Source: Labia minor
Lineage: Eukaryota; Arthropoda; Insecta; Dermaptera; Spongiphoridae
Direction: 5' to 3'
Length of the DNA: 64,000 bases
Assembly: GCA_963082975.1 (NCBI GenBank)
Contig: OY720345.1
Span: 76,105,034-76,169,033 of the forward strand
Under the pieces are notes generated by a model. It was not told the DNA's origin. It was given only the letters and a program-made list of their open reading frames with translations, and searched no databases. Positions 37,454 through 50,116 of the stretch are shown piece after piece. Numbering within the stretch: the first letter of the stretch is position 1; each line of letters begins with the position of its first letter. The position numbers were made by a program, and so were the translations under genes.

Positions 37454-37508
37454 TATATATTACGATTACTGTTTTAATTTGAAATGATTATTTTCAAAGA
37501 TATATTTT

Positions 37509-37628
37509 AATAAATTATATTTTTGAAGATTAGCTTTAAAATTAACGGAGTAACACACAAATGTCAGATTAAATAATTTAACAATTTATTTTTTCATTTA
37601 TTAGTTATCAAATGTTCCAGAGAATAAA
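37509..37628 (+). terminator. Candidate polyadenylation signals of ubiquilin
   Basis: AATAAA hexamers occur at about 37509 and 37623, within 60 and 175 bases of the stop codon. In A/T-rich DNA such matches are common, so the choice is uncertain. Confidence 0.45.
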
Positions 37629-37925
37629 CTTAATAATTTATAAAAATTGAACGTGTTTTGTTTTATTTCAAATTATTATTTTATAATCATATATAAATTT
37701 AAATAATATTAATTATTTTATTTTTTTAAAATTATATTTATTATATATTCTTTGTATAAATTATAAAGAAATATATATAAATAAAAAACTTTTTAATTCA
37801 TATAAATATAAGAAATTTTTGGATATTGGAATGATTTTTTTTATCAATTTAATTGTTATATAATTTTCACTATAGGATATATGTCTTTATATATATTCCG
37901 AAGTTAATTCAGATATTTTAATACT
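37629..37925. other. A+T-rich spacer
   Basis: Nothing supported. Confidence 0.5.
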
Positions 37926-38107
37926 ACGAGGGCTATTCGAAAAGTAACCTCCGATCGGTCACAGTGCGGGTAGTGGGGGGAGTAGCGACGCCATCTTTGA
38001 ATTCACGCACTCGGCAGGTCAGTCGGCATCAAGCCGTGGTCGAGTGAACATTGTTCCTGCGCTAGTTTAGTTTTTGTTTCAGGTTACTTTCAGAACGACC
38101 CTCGTAT
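37926..38107. mobile_element. Short mariner-type MITE
   Basis: TACGAGGGCTATTCGAAAAG at the left and the inverse of TACGAGGGTCGTTCTGAAAG at the right bound 182 bp at TA. The inside is G+C-rich and lacks transposase sequence. TACGAGGG ends are typical of mariner elements. Confidence 0.85.
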
Positions 38108-39077
38108 TAAATAAATCATGGTTATTAGTAAAAAATAATATAAAAATCGTTAATTATATAATAATTATTTATAATATTTATAGTATATAATAAAAAAACA
38201 ATAGTAACTAAATTTTTTAATTCTTTCCAAAATAAGCCTTTCTCGCTCATTTAGACTTTTTTTGAATTTATCTTATTAAAAAATAAAATTAATATAAAAA
38301 TTTAATCGTCAAAATTAATTGTAATGTCGATTTTTTGAAAGAGTATATGATTTTGATTAAAAACTGCTTTGTATGAAAAATTTGAATTTTTAAATACTTT
38401 TAAAATATAATGCTGATTTAAAATATATTATATATTTTCTAAAATAATGAAAATAAATTTCAAACTAAAATTTTAGAAATTTATTACAACATTGATTGTT
38501 GATGAGTCGAATAATTAGAATATGATGATATCAAATGATTCGACGATAATTAATTAACATTTTTTTTTTCAACAAACTCGAGATTGATAATGTGAATCTG
38601 AATGTATCTAGGTCGACAATTAATCTTGGGTGACCTCGGGAGGTCATCAACATTCGTTAGAAACCTTGTTGATTGTATTCATTCGCTGTCTGGGGCTATC
38701 TCCCCATAAAAGGGCAAATTGGTTGAAGCTACGGAGAAATGATGGCTGCATTTCGTTCGCTAGTCCTGGAACGCGTTTTCTTCCCGAACAGGTCGCATTA
38801 CTGTACGACTGGTTTTCTATACCTCAATCCCTAGGGATAATCTATTTCAATAAGGATCGAAGGATATTTAATAAAAAAAAATCAAATAAATGAATACATA
38901 TTTATATATAATTGTTTCCACCTAAATTGTATTATCAACAGTTCTATTAACATATATACTAAAATTAAAAAACGAAAAAAATAGAGAAATATTTTTAAAA
39001 GTATATAATACTATAAATATTAATTAAAATTTAAATCAATTTAGAAAATATTGCAAATTTTGCCAACTAGAAATAAG
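38108..39077. other. Spacer with G+C-richer island at 38600-38880
   Basis: The island holds an 87-codon plus-strand frame (38630-38893) without a recognisable domain and with no repeat match in the window. A hypothetical small exon cannot be excluded. Confidence 0.35.
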
Positions 39078-39620
39078 CTGGAGTGTCTCCACTCGACTAT
39101 CTCGCAAATTTGAATTGGATTAATGAAGACATATATTATATTTAAATTAAATTTAATTAAATATAAATTATAAATTAAAATTAATAAATAATATTTATTA
39201 AACCAGCGCGTGTTTGGCTCTTTGTTGATGGCATCACGTCACGTGTTGGCGCGTGAGATTTGCAGTGTTACAAAATTAATTCTGGTACTTTCAGCAATTC
39301 AATCAATCTAAATTCTATACATAGCAGTTTTATACAATTTTTAATCATGTGAAAAATTATCAAAAATATATCTTTATTTTTAAGGTCACTTTAGAAGAAA
39401 AAAAATCAAAACGTTGTAGGTAATGATCCTCTTCCGGTTGAGCTACATTTCTCAAAAGTTGATAGAAAACTACGAATTTTGAATAATGCCCGTATACCAA
39501 ATTTTATGATCCTAGCTCAAACCGTTTTTGCGTAATCTTGTCTACCATCACACACACACACACAGACAGACATATATTTTTCTCAACCTTAGTGAAAATG
39601 ATTCAGGAACCTTCAAAACG
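39078..39620 (-). mobile_element. Family D element, 5'-truncated
   Basis: Intact 3' end CTGGAGTGTCTCCACTCG, central blocks, CA microsatellite (39546-39563) and GAAAATGATTCAGGAACC. It stops within CCTTCAAAACG, just short of the 5' end. Confidence 0.85.
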
Positions 39621-40918
39621 AATAAAAAAATAATCCCAATGACAGATAAATAAATAAATAAAATAATATTTCAATATTTTTTCAGTAATTTTTTTTATTC
39701 TTTCGCTATTTTTTCTAGTAATAATTATATTTCCAATCATATACGAAGGGGTACACAAATAAAGGATTTCTTTTTTAAATCCAGAAAAAATTATTATAGT
39801 TATATTATTTTGATTAATTATTTTTAAAAAAAATGATTTTTTAATCGATATTAAAAATATTCACTTATTGTGTTCATTTATTCTTTTTCTTTTTCATATT
39901 ATTATTATTATTATCATTATTATTTTCTTAAATTAGATTCCGTTAAACACCTAGACACACCTTTCACTTAAAGAGGGTCTTCCAACGAACACATCGAATG
40001 AAAATGAAGTTAATTAAAGGCATTAAAAAGATATGATAAGCATTTAGCGATAATAGAAATAACGCGTGGCCCCCCCACAGAGGGATGTCAAGAAGCAAAG
40101 TTACTTTGATGTCGGCCGCCTCTTCACGTGTCGGACGCGCACGTGCTGGGCAGGATAGGTGACCACTTGGTCTGAGATAAATGACTATACCCTATAAGAA
40201 CACAACTTCCCATTGGTGCTGAATACCTGTGTGTGTGGGGGAGGGGGAAGGGAAATTAACATTCCCAATTGATCTATTTTATGAATATCAGAAAATTTGT
40301 ATTCTGTTGCCGTCTTTTTTACTGACAATCCCCCCACTCCAGTGGAAATCTATAATCTAAAAACTTATAATTAATATTTTAAGACATTCAGAAAGCATAA
40401 TGGAGAGTGAGAAATTATCTTCAAAAACAAACAACAACAACAATTTTAAAAGAAAATTACATTTATTTTTACACGTAACATGAAATGAAAAAATAATAAA
40501 TAATGGATAAAAAATTTTCGCTTTTTGATATTTTAATTCAAATTTGATTAATGAACTCAGAGTACTCTAAAAACTTAAATTGCTAAAGATTAAAATAAAA
40601 CAACGGTATTTCCTTAGGGCACAATGTTTAAATAATAGGTAATTATATAAAAAAATATGGTTCATAAACATAACTACCCTAATTCAATTATTTTTTGTCT
40701 TTTTTCAATTTTTAAATCAAATTATCAAATCAAATTATTTCATGGATTATATTTAGGAATATTTAATTATTATTAACAATATTAGGTCGTTGTGGTTTTC
40801 TAAAATCAATAAAAATAAAAAAAAACTTTAGTGCAAAATATTTTGAAAATTTGGCATCTAAGCCCTCTCACAAAGTAAGTAAAGTTAATAAAATATAGAA
40901 TTTTACTACACTATAAAG
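39621..40918. other. Spacer with G+C-richer island at 40060-40270
   Basis: The island has CACGTG-type E-boxes (CTTCACGTGTCG, GCGCACGTGCTG) about 20 bases apart near 40115-40145. It is single-copy and non-coding. Candidate regulatory DNA. Confidence 0.35.
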
Positions 40919-41137
40919 CAGTGATTCTCAACTTTTTTTTTACCGCGGCACACTTTTAACAGTTTAAAAATTTGGCGGGACACAAAGAAAAAGAAAAGTG
41001 GTCTCAAAAACGGTTTACCTTTTTTTTTTAGAACCATATTGAAAAAATTTAGAAAAAAAAGTCGGAAATGTTTAAAAGCCTAATAATCTCGCGGCTCACT
41101 TTTGAAAATCTCGCGGCACAGTGGTTGAGAGTCACTG
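40919..41137. mobile_element. hAT-type MITE (family C), intact
   Basis: Ends CAGTGATTCTCAAC and GTTGAGAGTCACTG. Flanks ctataaag and ctataatg match at 7 of 8 positions. Its T tract followed by AGAACC is the empty-site equivalent of the family B insertion at 12281. Confidence 0.92.
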
Positions 41138-42824
41138 CTATAATGGATAGAGGTGTTTTTAAGAAAATTGCCAAAAAGTAAAATCAGTTACATTTCAGGT
41201 TATTCAATTTTAACGATAAAGTTGCTGTAACATCACAAGAATATGCATATTTTAAATACGGATTTTCACTTTCGAACATCTTTTTATTTTTAAACTTCAC
41301 TAATTACATACATACACATACACATACAGACACCATTCTCCAAAACTGTTTTTGTTTTGAACTAATGGCTCATTAAAACATGAATTTCTCTTAAAATCTT
41401 GAATCTTCAAATTTTTAACCAAGCGCCTTTAATATTTAGATTAGTGAAAGTAAAACTATACTACTTAAAAACAAATATGAATTCAAGCGTGAAGTAATAT
41501 TAAATATATTCACACAACAAACAATTTACAATAAAATGAATTAATATTGTTTTAGGTTTAAATATAGGTTATTTGAAATTTTTTAATAATTTCTATATTT
41601 TAAAAAAAGTTGAAATTTGATTTCATTCTATGATAATTGCATGGGTAGTTTATAATTCTGAATTTTTCTCAAAATAAATAACTAATATTCCCCATCAATT
41701 ATAAACCAATTTGATTAAACGAACCAAGAACTTTTTTACTAACTGGATGTCAAGATTAAAGGTGTATATATATATAAATATTTTTTAATGAGTATAATCG
41801 TGTTTAAAAAAAAAAAAATTAAGAATTATTTAATAAGACTTGTGAACTTAAATAAAAAATATTAAATCATTTTTACTTCTACAAAAAAAAAAAATAATCC
41901 TCTTTAAATAATCCCTGAAATTAATAAATAATGAATTTATTGAAATTATCTTTTAAGTTATCAATTTTTCTTTTTTAATCTTATTTATGGGCCAGATCTG
42001 TTGACTTTCATGTTGGACCAATATATCGACAATTTATATCAATATTGACTTGTAAATAGCCCTGAATAATTTTCAAATATACTGTCAATTCACCATTAAC
42101 TATAATTCTAACACCATTATATTCTAGAATAATATAGTTCCATTTAATAAAAATTGTGTGGTGTAAAAGCTATATTAAAATAAATTATAAGATGTCCTAT
42201 AAAATGGGAATTTTATGCGTATGAAATTGAAAAGGCTGAGTTGAGTGGAGCTCAACTCTTTTAAGCTGTTGGCCGGCGAACCAATCTATTAAATGATTTA
42301 GTCGTGATTATTTATAAAACGTTTCATTTTATACAGAAGTCGTATTCACTATATTTTATTAAATGATTATACTTTTTTTAACTCTTCGTTCCAGTTCATA
42401 ATTCACAAATTATGGTAGAGAGCGTGAAGGGCTTTAATGCATGGAATCTGTTTGATTCGGGGATTTTAAAATTTCCAAATGGATTTGCTGGGAATTCTCA
42501 GAGTTACATCAATGAACTTAGAGAATTATATTTTTTTTTATTAAAAAAAGAAATAGGAATTTATATTGTAAGGAAAAATTGAATATGGAATGATTTTGTT
42601 TTGATATATTAACATTGATCTTTATCTTGAATCACTTATTTTGATCTGGGTTTAGCCAACCATCAGTAGGTTTCCCAGAAAATAAAATTTATTTTGATTT
42701 ATAGACAGGGATAACAACGTTCTAATAGGTAAATTTTAATTTGAATAAAAAATTTCATTTTATAATTAAAAATTTCATTTTATAATTAAAAATTAATTTA
42801 GAATGTAGCTTATTATTATTTGAA
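41138..42824. other. A+T-rich spacer
   Basis: No gene, RNA or family repeat seen. A GAGTTGAGTGGAGCTCAACTC palindrome lies near 42238. Confidence 0.45.
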
Positions 42825-43045
42825 GGAGCACAGTCTGGGACCAAAACGCATCATCTTTGTCTTCCCGGGTTCAAGTCTAGGTAATTTCTCTAGTTGGGTC
42901 TGAGTCTCCGGGATCAAAGTTGGGAAGCTACTTGAAATAAAAAGTAGCGCCTCCGATCAAGAAAATCAAGATACGGGTTCAGAGGATACGTGCTACTGAT
43001 CATAGAGCACATTTATCTCGCTTAGGCGGTAACAGACTTGATATG
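42825..43045 (+). mobile_element. tRNA-derived SINE
   Basis: The head carries a B-box match, GGGTTCAAGTCTAGG (about 42878), and an A-box-like CAGTCTGGGACC upstream. The body has AATTTCTCTAGTTGGGTC, GGGAAGCTACTTGA, AGTAGCGCCTCCGATCAAG and CTACTGATCATAG. The same order is found inverted at 56570-56935. Non-coding; it would depend on a LINE for mobility. Confidence 0.75.
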
Positions 43046-43302
43046 TTAGTCATTTAAGTAATTAGAAAAGTAAAAATAAATAAAAATTTTTAACTTACCA
43101 ATCAAGAAAGATGCTATGGTTGTTTGACACACCATCTTCGAAGTAATATTGCTGAAAAATGCAAAGGAGATTAATTAAAAAATAAGTTAAATTTAAATGT
43201 ATATTGTTACATAATATAATAACAAAAGCTTTTGTCTGTAGATTGTTAAAAATTAAAATATTTTTTATTCAGGAAATTATAAGATTATATAGTATTAAAA
43301 AT

Positions 43303-43728
43303 CTGGAGTGTCTCCATTCGACTATCTCGCAAATTTGAATTGGATTAAATAACATATATTAATTTAAATTAAATTAAATTAATTAAATTATAAATTAAAA
43401 TTAATAAATAATATTTATGAAACCAGCGCATGTTTGGCTCTTTGTTGATGACACCACGTCATTTGTTGGCGGGTGAGATTTGCAGTCTTAAAAAATTAAT
43501 TCTGGTACTTTCAGCGATTCAATCAAGCTGAAATTCTATATATAGCAGTTTTATACAATTATTAACCATGTGAAAAATTATCAAACATATATTTTTATTT
43601 TTACGGTCACTTTAGAGGAAAAAAAATCAAAACGTTGTAGGTAATGACCCTCTTCCGGTTGAGCTACATTTCTCAAAAGTTGATAGAAAACTATGAATTT
43701 TGAATAATGTCTGGCGAGATAGTAAAAA
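43303..43728 (-). mobile_element. Family D element, internally deleted
   Basis: The 3' half is intact. AATTTTGAATAATG is fused directly to TCTGGCGAGATAGTAAAA, so the microsatellite and 5' third are deleted while both termini are kept. The minus-strand frame 43581-43949 crosses it by chance. Confidence 0.85.
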
Positions 43729-43934
43729 CAAAAGTAAATAAAATTAAATATAATTAAGTAAAATTGTAATAGCGTATCAATAAATGATCGCAAAAGAAAC
43801 AATTTAATTTTGTAAATATTGTAACTTTCATCTTTTGTGTATGTTCTGATAAATATATCAACTATATTGTAAAAATGTTGGCTAATAAACATACTCTTTA
43901 AATTGAATTTGAAATTGAAATTGAATTGAAATTG

Positions 43935-44031
43935 TAGGAGGTTTGGCAAGGGAATTTCTCTAACTGGGGTCTATGGGACGTAGTCAGCCCATCGTGCGAG
44001 ATCAAAATTGGCAAGCTACTAGATAAAACGT
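43935..44031 (+). mobile_element. SINE fragment
   Basis: Only the body segment GGCAAGGGAATTTCTCTAAC to GGCAAGCTACTAGATAAAA of the SINE is present. Head and tail are missing. Confidence 0.65.
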
Positions 44032-44066
44032 AAATAATAAAAACAAACTAGATATTTAATTTCATT

Positions 44067-44108
<42 letters not shown>

Positions 44109-44749
44109 TAGTAAATTAATAATTTAATATTAAATATATTATATATATTTGAAAATCATTATAAATTACCTGGTAATGTTCATCCATTAAGCATAGCGTC
44201 TTTTCACATTCACTGAGTAAAGCAAACTAAAATTATTTTATTTTATTTATTTATTTATATCTTTTTATCTATTTCAAGTGAATTGGCCGACTAGATATTC
44301 GGCTTAAAAAAATAAAATAAAATAAAATAAAATTACCCGAATTATTTAAAACTTCTATGAAATAATAAATATAATAATATTATCATTATCATATTCATAT
44401 CATACAAGTAATAGAATTGACAAATAGTTTAATTTCGGGAAACTATATAATTAATTAATTAAAAATATATTTCTATAATAATAAAAAATTATCTGAATCT
44501 ATTATCTCAACTTATTTTTTCAATATATGAATACAATTAAATTTTATTTAATTTTTTTAATGATCTTTAAGATTGATTTTGCGAAAAAAGTGAAAAAATA
44601 ATTCATCATTAGAGAAAGTAATGAGAGATAGAAAGGGAAGTAGTTTTTTTTTTAATTTTTATTATGAAAAACAAAAATATAAAGATATGTATAATATTTT
44701 TAAATAGAAAATATTTGTTTTAACTTTATAACCCACAAATCTAAAAAAG
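44032..44749. other. A+T-rich spacer
   Basis: TA tract at about 44075-44103. Nothing else supported. Confidence 0.5.
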
Positions 44750-45256
44750 CTGGAGTGTCTCCACTCGACTATCTCGCAAATTTGAATTGGATTAAATAAC
44801 ATATATTAATTTAAATTAATTAAATTATAAATTAAAATGAATAAATAATATTTATTAAAAAAATTAATTCTGGTACTTTCAGTGATTCAATCAAGCTGAA
44901 ATTCTATATATAGCAGTTTTATACAATTATTAATCATGTGAAAAATTATCAAATATATCTCTTTATTTTTACGCTCACTATAGAAGAAAAAAAATCAAAA
45001 CGTTGTAAGTAATGACCCTTTTCCGGTTCAGCTACATTTCTCAAAAGTTGATAGAAAACTATGAATTTTGAATAATGCCCATCTACCAAATTTCATCATT
45101 CTAGCTCAAACCGTTTTTGCGTAATCTTGGTTACATACACACACACACACACACACACAGACATTTTTCTCAACCTTAGTGAAAATGATTCAGGAACCTT
45201 CAAAACGTATAAAAACATCAAAATTTCAACATCGAAAATTTTCGAGATAGTAAAAA
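44750..45256 (-). mobile_element. Family D element with a small deletion
   Basis: Both ends are present. The CACGTGTTGGCGCG block after AATATTTATTAAA is deleted. The CA tract (45137-45159) and CCGGTTCAGC block are kept. The 5' end reads TTTTTACTATCTCGAAAATT, so the GATAGTATTGCGATC segment is missing. Confidence 0.85.
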
Positions 45257-46083
45257 TTGAAAATTGTATTAAAAATGTTGTTATATTTATAATATATTAA
45301 AAAAATAAACAATAAACTTTTCGAAATTATATAGGTTAAAAATTATTTAGAAATATTTAAATGTTATTATTTAAAAAAATAAACAATTTCATCCTTTATA
45401 TGTTATTATCTAAAAAAACATTATATAAATATAGGATAGATTTATTATAAAGAGTTCATTACACGATGTCCTCACGTAATAATTACATCTTTTATGCGAT
45501 GCTTTAATTATTAAAATTAAACCAGAATGTCAATTGATATATGAAAATAAAAGAATCCTTACAATTCACATTTTCATTAGTTGAGTCATAGATTAAAAAT
45601 ATTTCACTTTCATTTTTATTTATAATAAATATGATTTCAGGAAGTTTTTTTTTTCCATGAGTAAGTTCAGTGCTTAGGCCATGGCCATTCAATGTTCCAG
45701 AGAAGTGGATGTTTTTGTGGTTGAACACACGTATTACTTAACAAACCCTGGGAACCTCTTGTGTCCAGAATGATGATGGTCTTGCAAACCAGGATGTCGT
45801 TCTCCAATCGATGACTAATCATTACGACCCTTGCCTGTCCACATCACAGGTCAGCCAGGTTTACTCTTGCTAATCGGATAATAACGGACTTGGAGAGTCA
45901 TTATTACTCTTATCCTTAGTAATTATCTATTTTTAATTTTTATTAAACCCCATATTAAAAGTACCTTAACGCACACTGAAGCTTTTATCTTGAGAAATTT
46001 TCTTGTTTTATTAAGATATCATATCACTTTATAATAGATAGTCTATCATTTATATTTTTATTTTAAAAAAAAAACAAACAATA
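45257..46083. other. Spacer with G+C-richer island at 45720-45910
   Basis: The island is single-copy and non-coding, with CACATCACAGGTCAGCCAGG. The frame 45504-45728 (-) has no domain. Confidence 0.35.
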
Positions 46084-46706
46084 TAAGTAGACCTGTGGCC
46101 AGGTCCGAACCGACCGACGGTTTGAAATAAATTAATTTCCAGCTACAGAAACAATTTCAAATAATTTTCATATATCTATTAATGTAATAAAAAACAGATA
46201 TGGATACATAAATAATAAATATAAACATTTTTAATTTTATTTTATTTATAATATATATGCAAGACCAGGCTGTGACGTCATGAATGGCTGGATGACGTCA
46301 TATAATTTTAAATCAAGAAAAAACTAATAAATATGATTTTTCTCGAGGATAAAACCAATACAAAGTGCATGATTCGTGGTGATATATAAAAAAATCTCCT
46401 TTGGTGTGAAAATAACCCTTTCTTTCCTATCGTCGATCGCTAATACTACCACTTCCGGTTTCCGGAATTGCACCAAAAGTTGATCAATTCATACCACTGA
46501 TGCATTAAGTAAATATACCAAATTTCATCAAAATCGGTTGAGCCGTTCAAGCTGTACACATCTATACGGACGGACGGACAGACATCATGCTAAAAATACT
46601 TTTTTCTGTTTAGAAAATGCATGATTCGTGGAGATATGTAAAAATCTCCACATGTGAAATTTGGTGTGAAAACAATACCTCCCTTACTATCGTCGGTCGG
46701 TAAAAA
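46084..46706 (-). mobile_element. Family A element, copy 8
   Basis: Full-length on minus: TTTTTACCGACCGACGATAG start, short GTCC tract, CCGGAAGTGGTAG, paired TGACGTCA, 3' hairpin with GACCTGGCCACAGGTC. It shares the small internal deletion of copy 3 at 12756. Confidence 0.88.
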
Positions 46707-47022
46707 TGAAATATATAGTTTGTACAAATTTTAGTAATACACAATCAAATACATTTTCGATATCTTATTTGTTTATTTTTTTGACTACAATCAATCAAGA
46801 ATTCAATTAAATTAAATTCCAAGGGATTTAAAAAAAATTTTATTAAGACGGGTATATAAATAAGTTAATTGTTCTTATAGAACTATAGCTGTAATTTTAA
46901 TAATATTTTAATAATGTAATAATTCCAATATATGTAGAAATTAAATATTAGTATGTGTGTAGCTGTGCCTTGCAGTTTGCAGAAAAGTATATTTAATCGC
47001 TCTCTCTCTCTCTCCCTATATA
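46707..47022. other. A+T-rich spacer
   Basis: No supported feature. A short CT tract lies at about 47000-47014. Confidence 0.45.
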
Positions 47023-47505
47023 TAGGGTTGCCATATTTTTTCACGGACCAACCGGGACAGTTCTGTCTATTTTACTTTAGTTTTAAGGATGTCGGTTTCG
47101 GGGGGGGGGGGGGGGGTATGAAAACTGTAATGTAAAAAACACTTAAAATATAGAGTAGATAATAAGTATCCATACTTAGTGCAACAAAATTTGCATTTAT
47201 TAAATCATTCTTTAATTCTTCCAGCGCTAAAGGTGCTATTACATTTAATATTATAGCCTCACATTTGGTTTTTCCCAATGAAAATTTTGGTTCAAAAAAT
47301 TTGTATTACTGTGTTACTTGCCAAAACGTTACTAATCACACAAGAGCAGATTAATCATTCTCTGATCTAATAATTTTGCTCAATTATTTCCAAGAAACTG
47401 TGCCCTGAATTTAAACCGGGACAATTTCAACAACCGGGCGGGACGCCGTGATAACCCAGTATATCCGGGACTGACTAGGCGAAACCGGGACGTATGGCAA
47501 GTCTA
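47023..47505 (-). pseudogene. Deleted hAT transposon with transposase remnant
   Basis: Ends TAGGGTTGCCATA and the inverse of TAGACTTGCCATA are flanked by cctatata on both sides (47015-47022, 47506-47513), a perfect 8-bp target duplication. The minus-strand frame 47072-47278 reads GKTKCEAIILNVIAPLALEE and then LKNDLINANFVALSMDTYY, which resembles the region leading into the first catalytic Asp of hAT transposases (recognised by eye). The rest of the transposase is missing. A run of about 17 G lies at 47100-47116. Confidence 0.85.
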
Positions 47506-47574
47506 CCTATATATATATATATATATTTATATATAGTGATGAATATATATATATATATTTTATATTCATATAAA

Positions 47575-48520
47575 ATAATATCAATATATATAATTTCCGT
47601 CGTATGTATATGATGTCTGTAACATTATGAAGATAGTTACAAATTGGCAAAATTATTTATTTGTCACTAACCTAATTTTTTTAAAATTTTGTTTTGTTAA
47701 ATTAAATAAATGTCAAATAGAAAAATAAATAAGTTGACCTGTGGCCAGGTCCGAACCGACCGACGGTTTGAAATAAATTAATTTCCAGCTACAGAAACAA
47801 TTTCAAATAATTTTAATATATCTATTAATGTAATAAAAAACAGATATGGATATAACATAAATATTTTTAATTTTATTTTATTTATAATATATAGCTGAAG
47901 TAACCGGCGTTGCCGGCGTTACCCGAGGCTGTGACGTCATGAAGGGCTGGGTGACGTCATATAATTTTAAATTAAGAAAAACATAATGAAGATGATTTTT
48001 CCCGAGGATAAAACCAATACATTCGTGGTGATATGTAAAAAAATCTCCTTATGTGAAATTTGGTGCGAAAATAACCCTTCCCTTCTTATCGTCGATCGCT
48101 AATACTACCACTTCCGGTTTCCGGATTTGCACCAAAAGTTGATCAATTCATCCCACTGATGCATTAAGTAAATATACCAAATTTCATCAAAATCCGTTAA
48201 ACCGTTCAGGCTGTACACATCTATACGGACGGACAGACGGACGGACAGACATCATGCTAAAAATACTTTTTTCTGTTAAGAAAATGCATGATTCGTGGAG
48301 ATATGTAAAAATCTCCACATGTGAAATTTGGTGTGAAAACAATACCTCCCTTATTATCGTCGGTCGGTAAAAATTATTATGAAGATTTGAATAAAGTTAA
48401 TAATTTTACATTTAAACATTGTGTTGTTTTATAAGTATTTGAAATTTTGTTTTAAAATGTCCCTTTAAGAGTTTTATGCCGCCAAAAGCATATGATGCCG
48501 GGATCGGCTGGCAATATAAT
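47575..48520 (+). repeat. Repeat family G, copy 2, with inserted A element
   Basis: Flanks 47575-47729 and 48374-48520 match 3565-4005 in order. The family A element lies in an A-rich tract that is uninterrupted in the first copy, a natural filled/empty pair. Confidence 0.6.
47730..48373 (-). mobile_element. Family A element, copy 9, nested in repeat G
   Basis: Complete on minus, from TTTTTACCGACCGACGATAA to CCACAGGTCAACTTA. It has the CGGGTAACGCCGGCAACGCC subgroup block near 47905, CCGGAAGTGGTAG and the GTCC/GTCT tract. No target duplication is apparent when compared with the empty site. Confidence 0.9.
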
Positions 48521-49640
48521 GTTTATTGATTTTTTAATGAAAAAAAAAAATTTGGATCTTTATATATATATATATATTGCTTAGACACCTTTTTCTCAGG
48601 TTTTTTCCCGGTTTGAAGAAATTTGATCAATTCCCTGTTAATATTATTGTTTTATTTTTAGCTTGCTATGTGATATTGGTTCTTCTAATTGACTCTTTTA
48701 TTGTAGGTTTAGATTCAGAACCCTACAGCCTTTAATTTATGTTCAAACCTTTACGGAAAAATCATTTCTAGACAAGTAGAGTTTTAAACTTTAAAATTTT
48801 GATATATATATTTCATAAATATTTCATATACTTAAATATTATTAATAATATTATTTTTTCTTTATGTAATAAAAATTTGAATCTTAATCGATTGTGCAAT
48901 TTTATATTTAAAATAATTATTTATTTAAATTTCATTAATTTTAAACAACACTATCCTTAACTTTAATAGTCGTTGAATCACAAGTAAATCGCATTTATAG
49001 GAAATTTTATTAAAGTACCCATAATTATTGTAATAATGATTCATAGAAAATTCATTTTGATATATATATAAAACGTTTTTGATTCCTTTTTAAAAATAGT
49101 TTTTTAATTTTCCAGATAGATGTGTAAATGTATTTAAAATTATACTTGTTTTAACTACACCATCGAACTCCAAAGGCGTGTCGGTTTTTAACAAGAATAT
49201 TTGGGGTTAGTCACCTGCTTAACATGGGCAATTTGGATTTAATGACTTGAAAAGGCGTGAAGTGTTCATATTAGAACTGTGCTAATGTTTCGATTACGAG
49301 TCTTCGAGGTTTCTCCATGAAATTAATTCATATGAAGTCTATCATTAAAATCATATAAAGCTCGCGATAATTACTCTGGGTTTAATCTGGGCCAGGTGGG
49401 TGGGTGTTTGTCCAACCAGGGTGTTTATAGGGTGATCTCAGGTTCCCACGCCTTTCTTTTTAAACAGGTAATGCCAAGGGATTGGTCACCAAAGATAAAA
49501 TTAATGATTAACCTAATTTAAATATTTACTTAATATAATGACAATTTTTTTTTTGTTTATTTTTATACAATTATTTACATATAGCTAATTTTAATTCAAT
49601 TTCTCATATCAAAAATACAAATCATATAATATATTAGTAT
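48521..49640. other. Spacer with G+C-richer island at 49140-49490
   Basis: TA tract at about 48562-48578. The island is single-copy and non-coding, including CAGGTTCCCACGCC (a Su(H)-like GTGGGAA on minus) near 49440. Candidate regulatory DNA. Confidence 0.35.
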
Positions 49641-50116
49641 CTGGTTTACCGAGCAGCAGCTCGGTACTTTAAAAAATTATTCCTTATGAACTATGAATTT
49701 TAAAATTAAAATTATTATTTAAAATAAATAAACGATTAAATATATATGAAACAACTTCAAATAATTTAAAAGAGCATAAATTTAAAAAAAAAGTCATAAA
49801 CAGTCCTTAAATGTGCGTATTAATGTACTGAAAGACAGAAAAGTATGGCCTGTGGATATAAAATAATATATATTTCGTAATTTGATTACAAAATATTATT
49901 AAAATAAATATCTGTCCGGCGTTGCTTGGCGCCATTTTTTTTATTATTAAAATTCTGATTTTAAATTAAGCAAAAAACTAACAAAGATTATTTTTCCCGA
50001 GGCTGAAACTAATACAGATCGATTTTTCTTTATAAAAATTATCTATGAAGTGAATTTCAAAAAATCCTTAGAGCCGTTTAATATTTCAAAAATATAAATA
50101 TATATAAAATTTTTGC
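49641..50116 (-). mobile_element. Family E element (Helentron/DINE-like, tentative)
   Basis: On minus it starts TATACTAGCAAAAATTT and ends at a hairpin, GTACCGAGCTGCTGCTCGGT. Internal words TTTTTTGAAATTCACTTC, CCTCGGGAAAAATAATC and GGCGCCAAGCAACGCCGG echo family A. The first part matches 62918-63160. Old and diverged. Confidence 0.5.

Noticed and set aside
42230-42265. GAGTTGAGTGGAGCTCAACTC palindrome as an element end
   Set aside because: No partner copy or flanking duplication found in the window.
43581-43949. 122-codon minus-strand frame
   Set aside because: It runs through a family D element and low-complexity sequence, with no domain.
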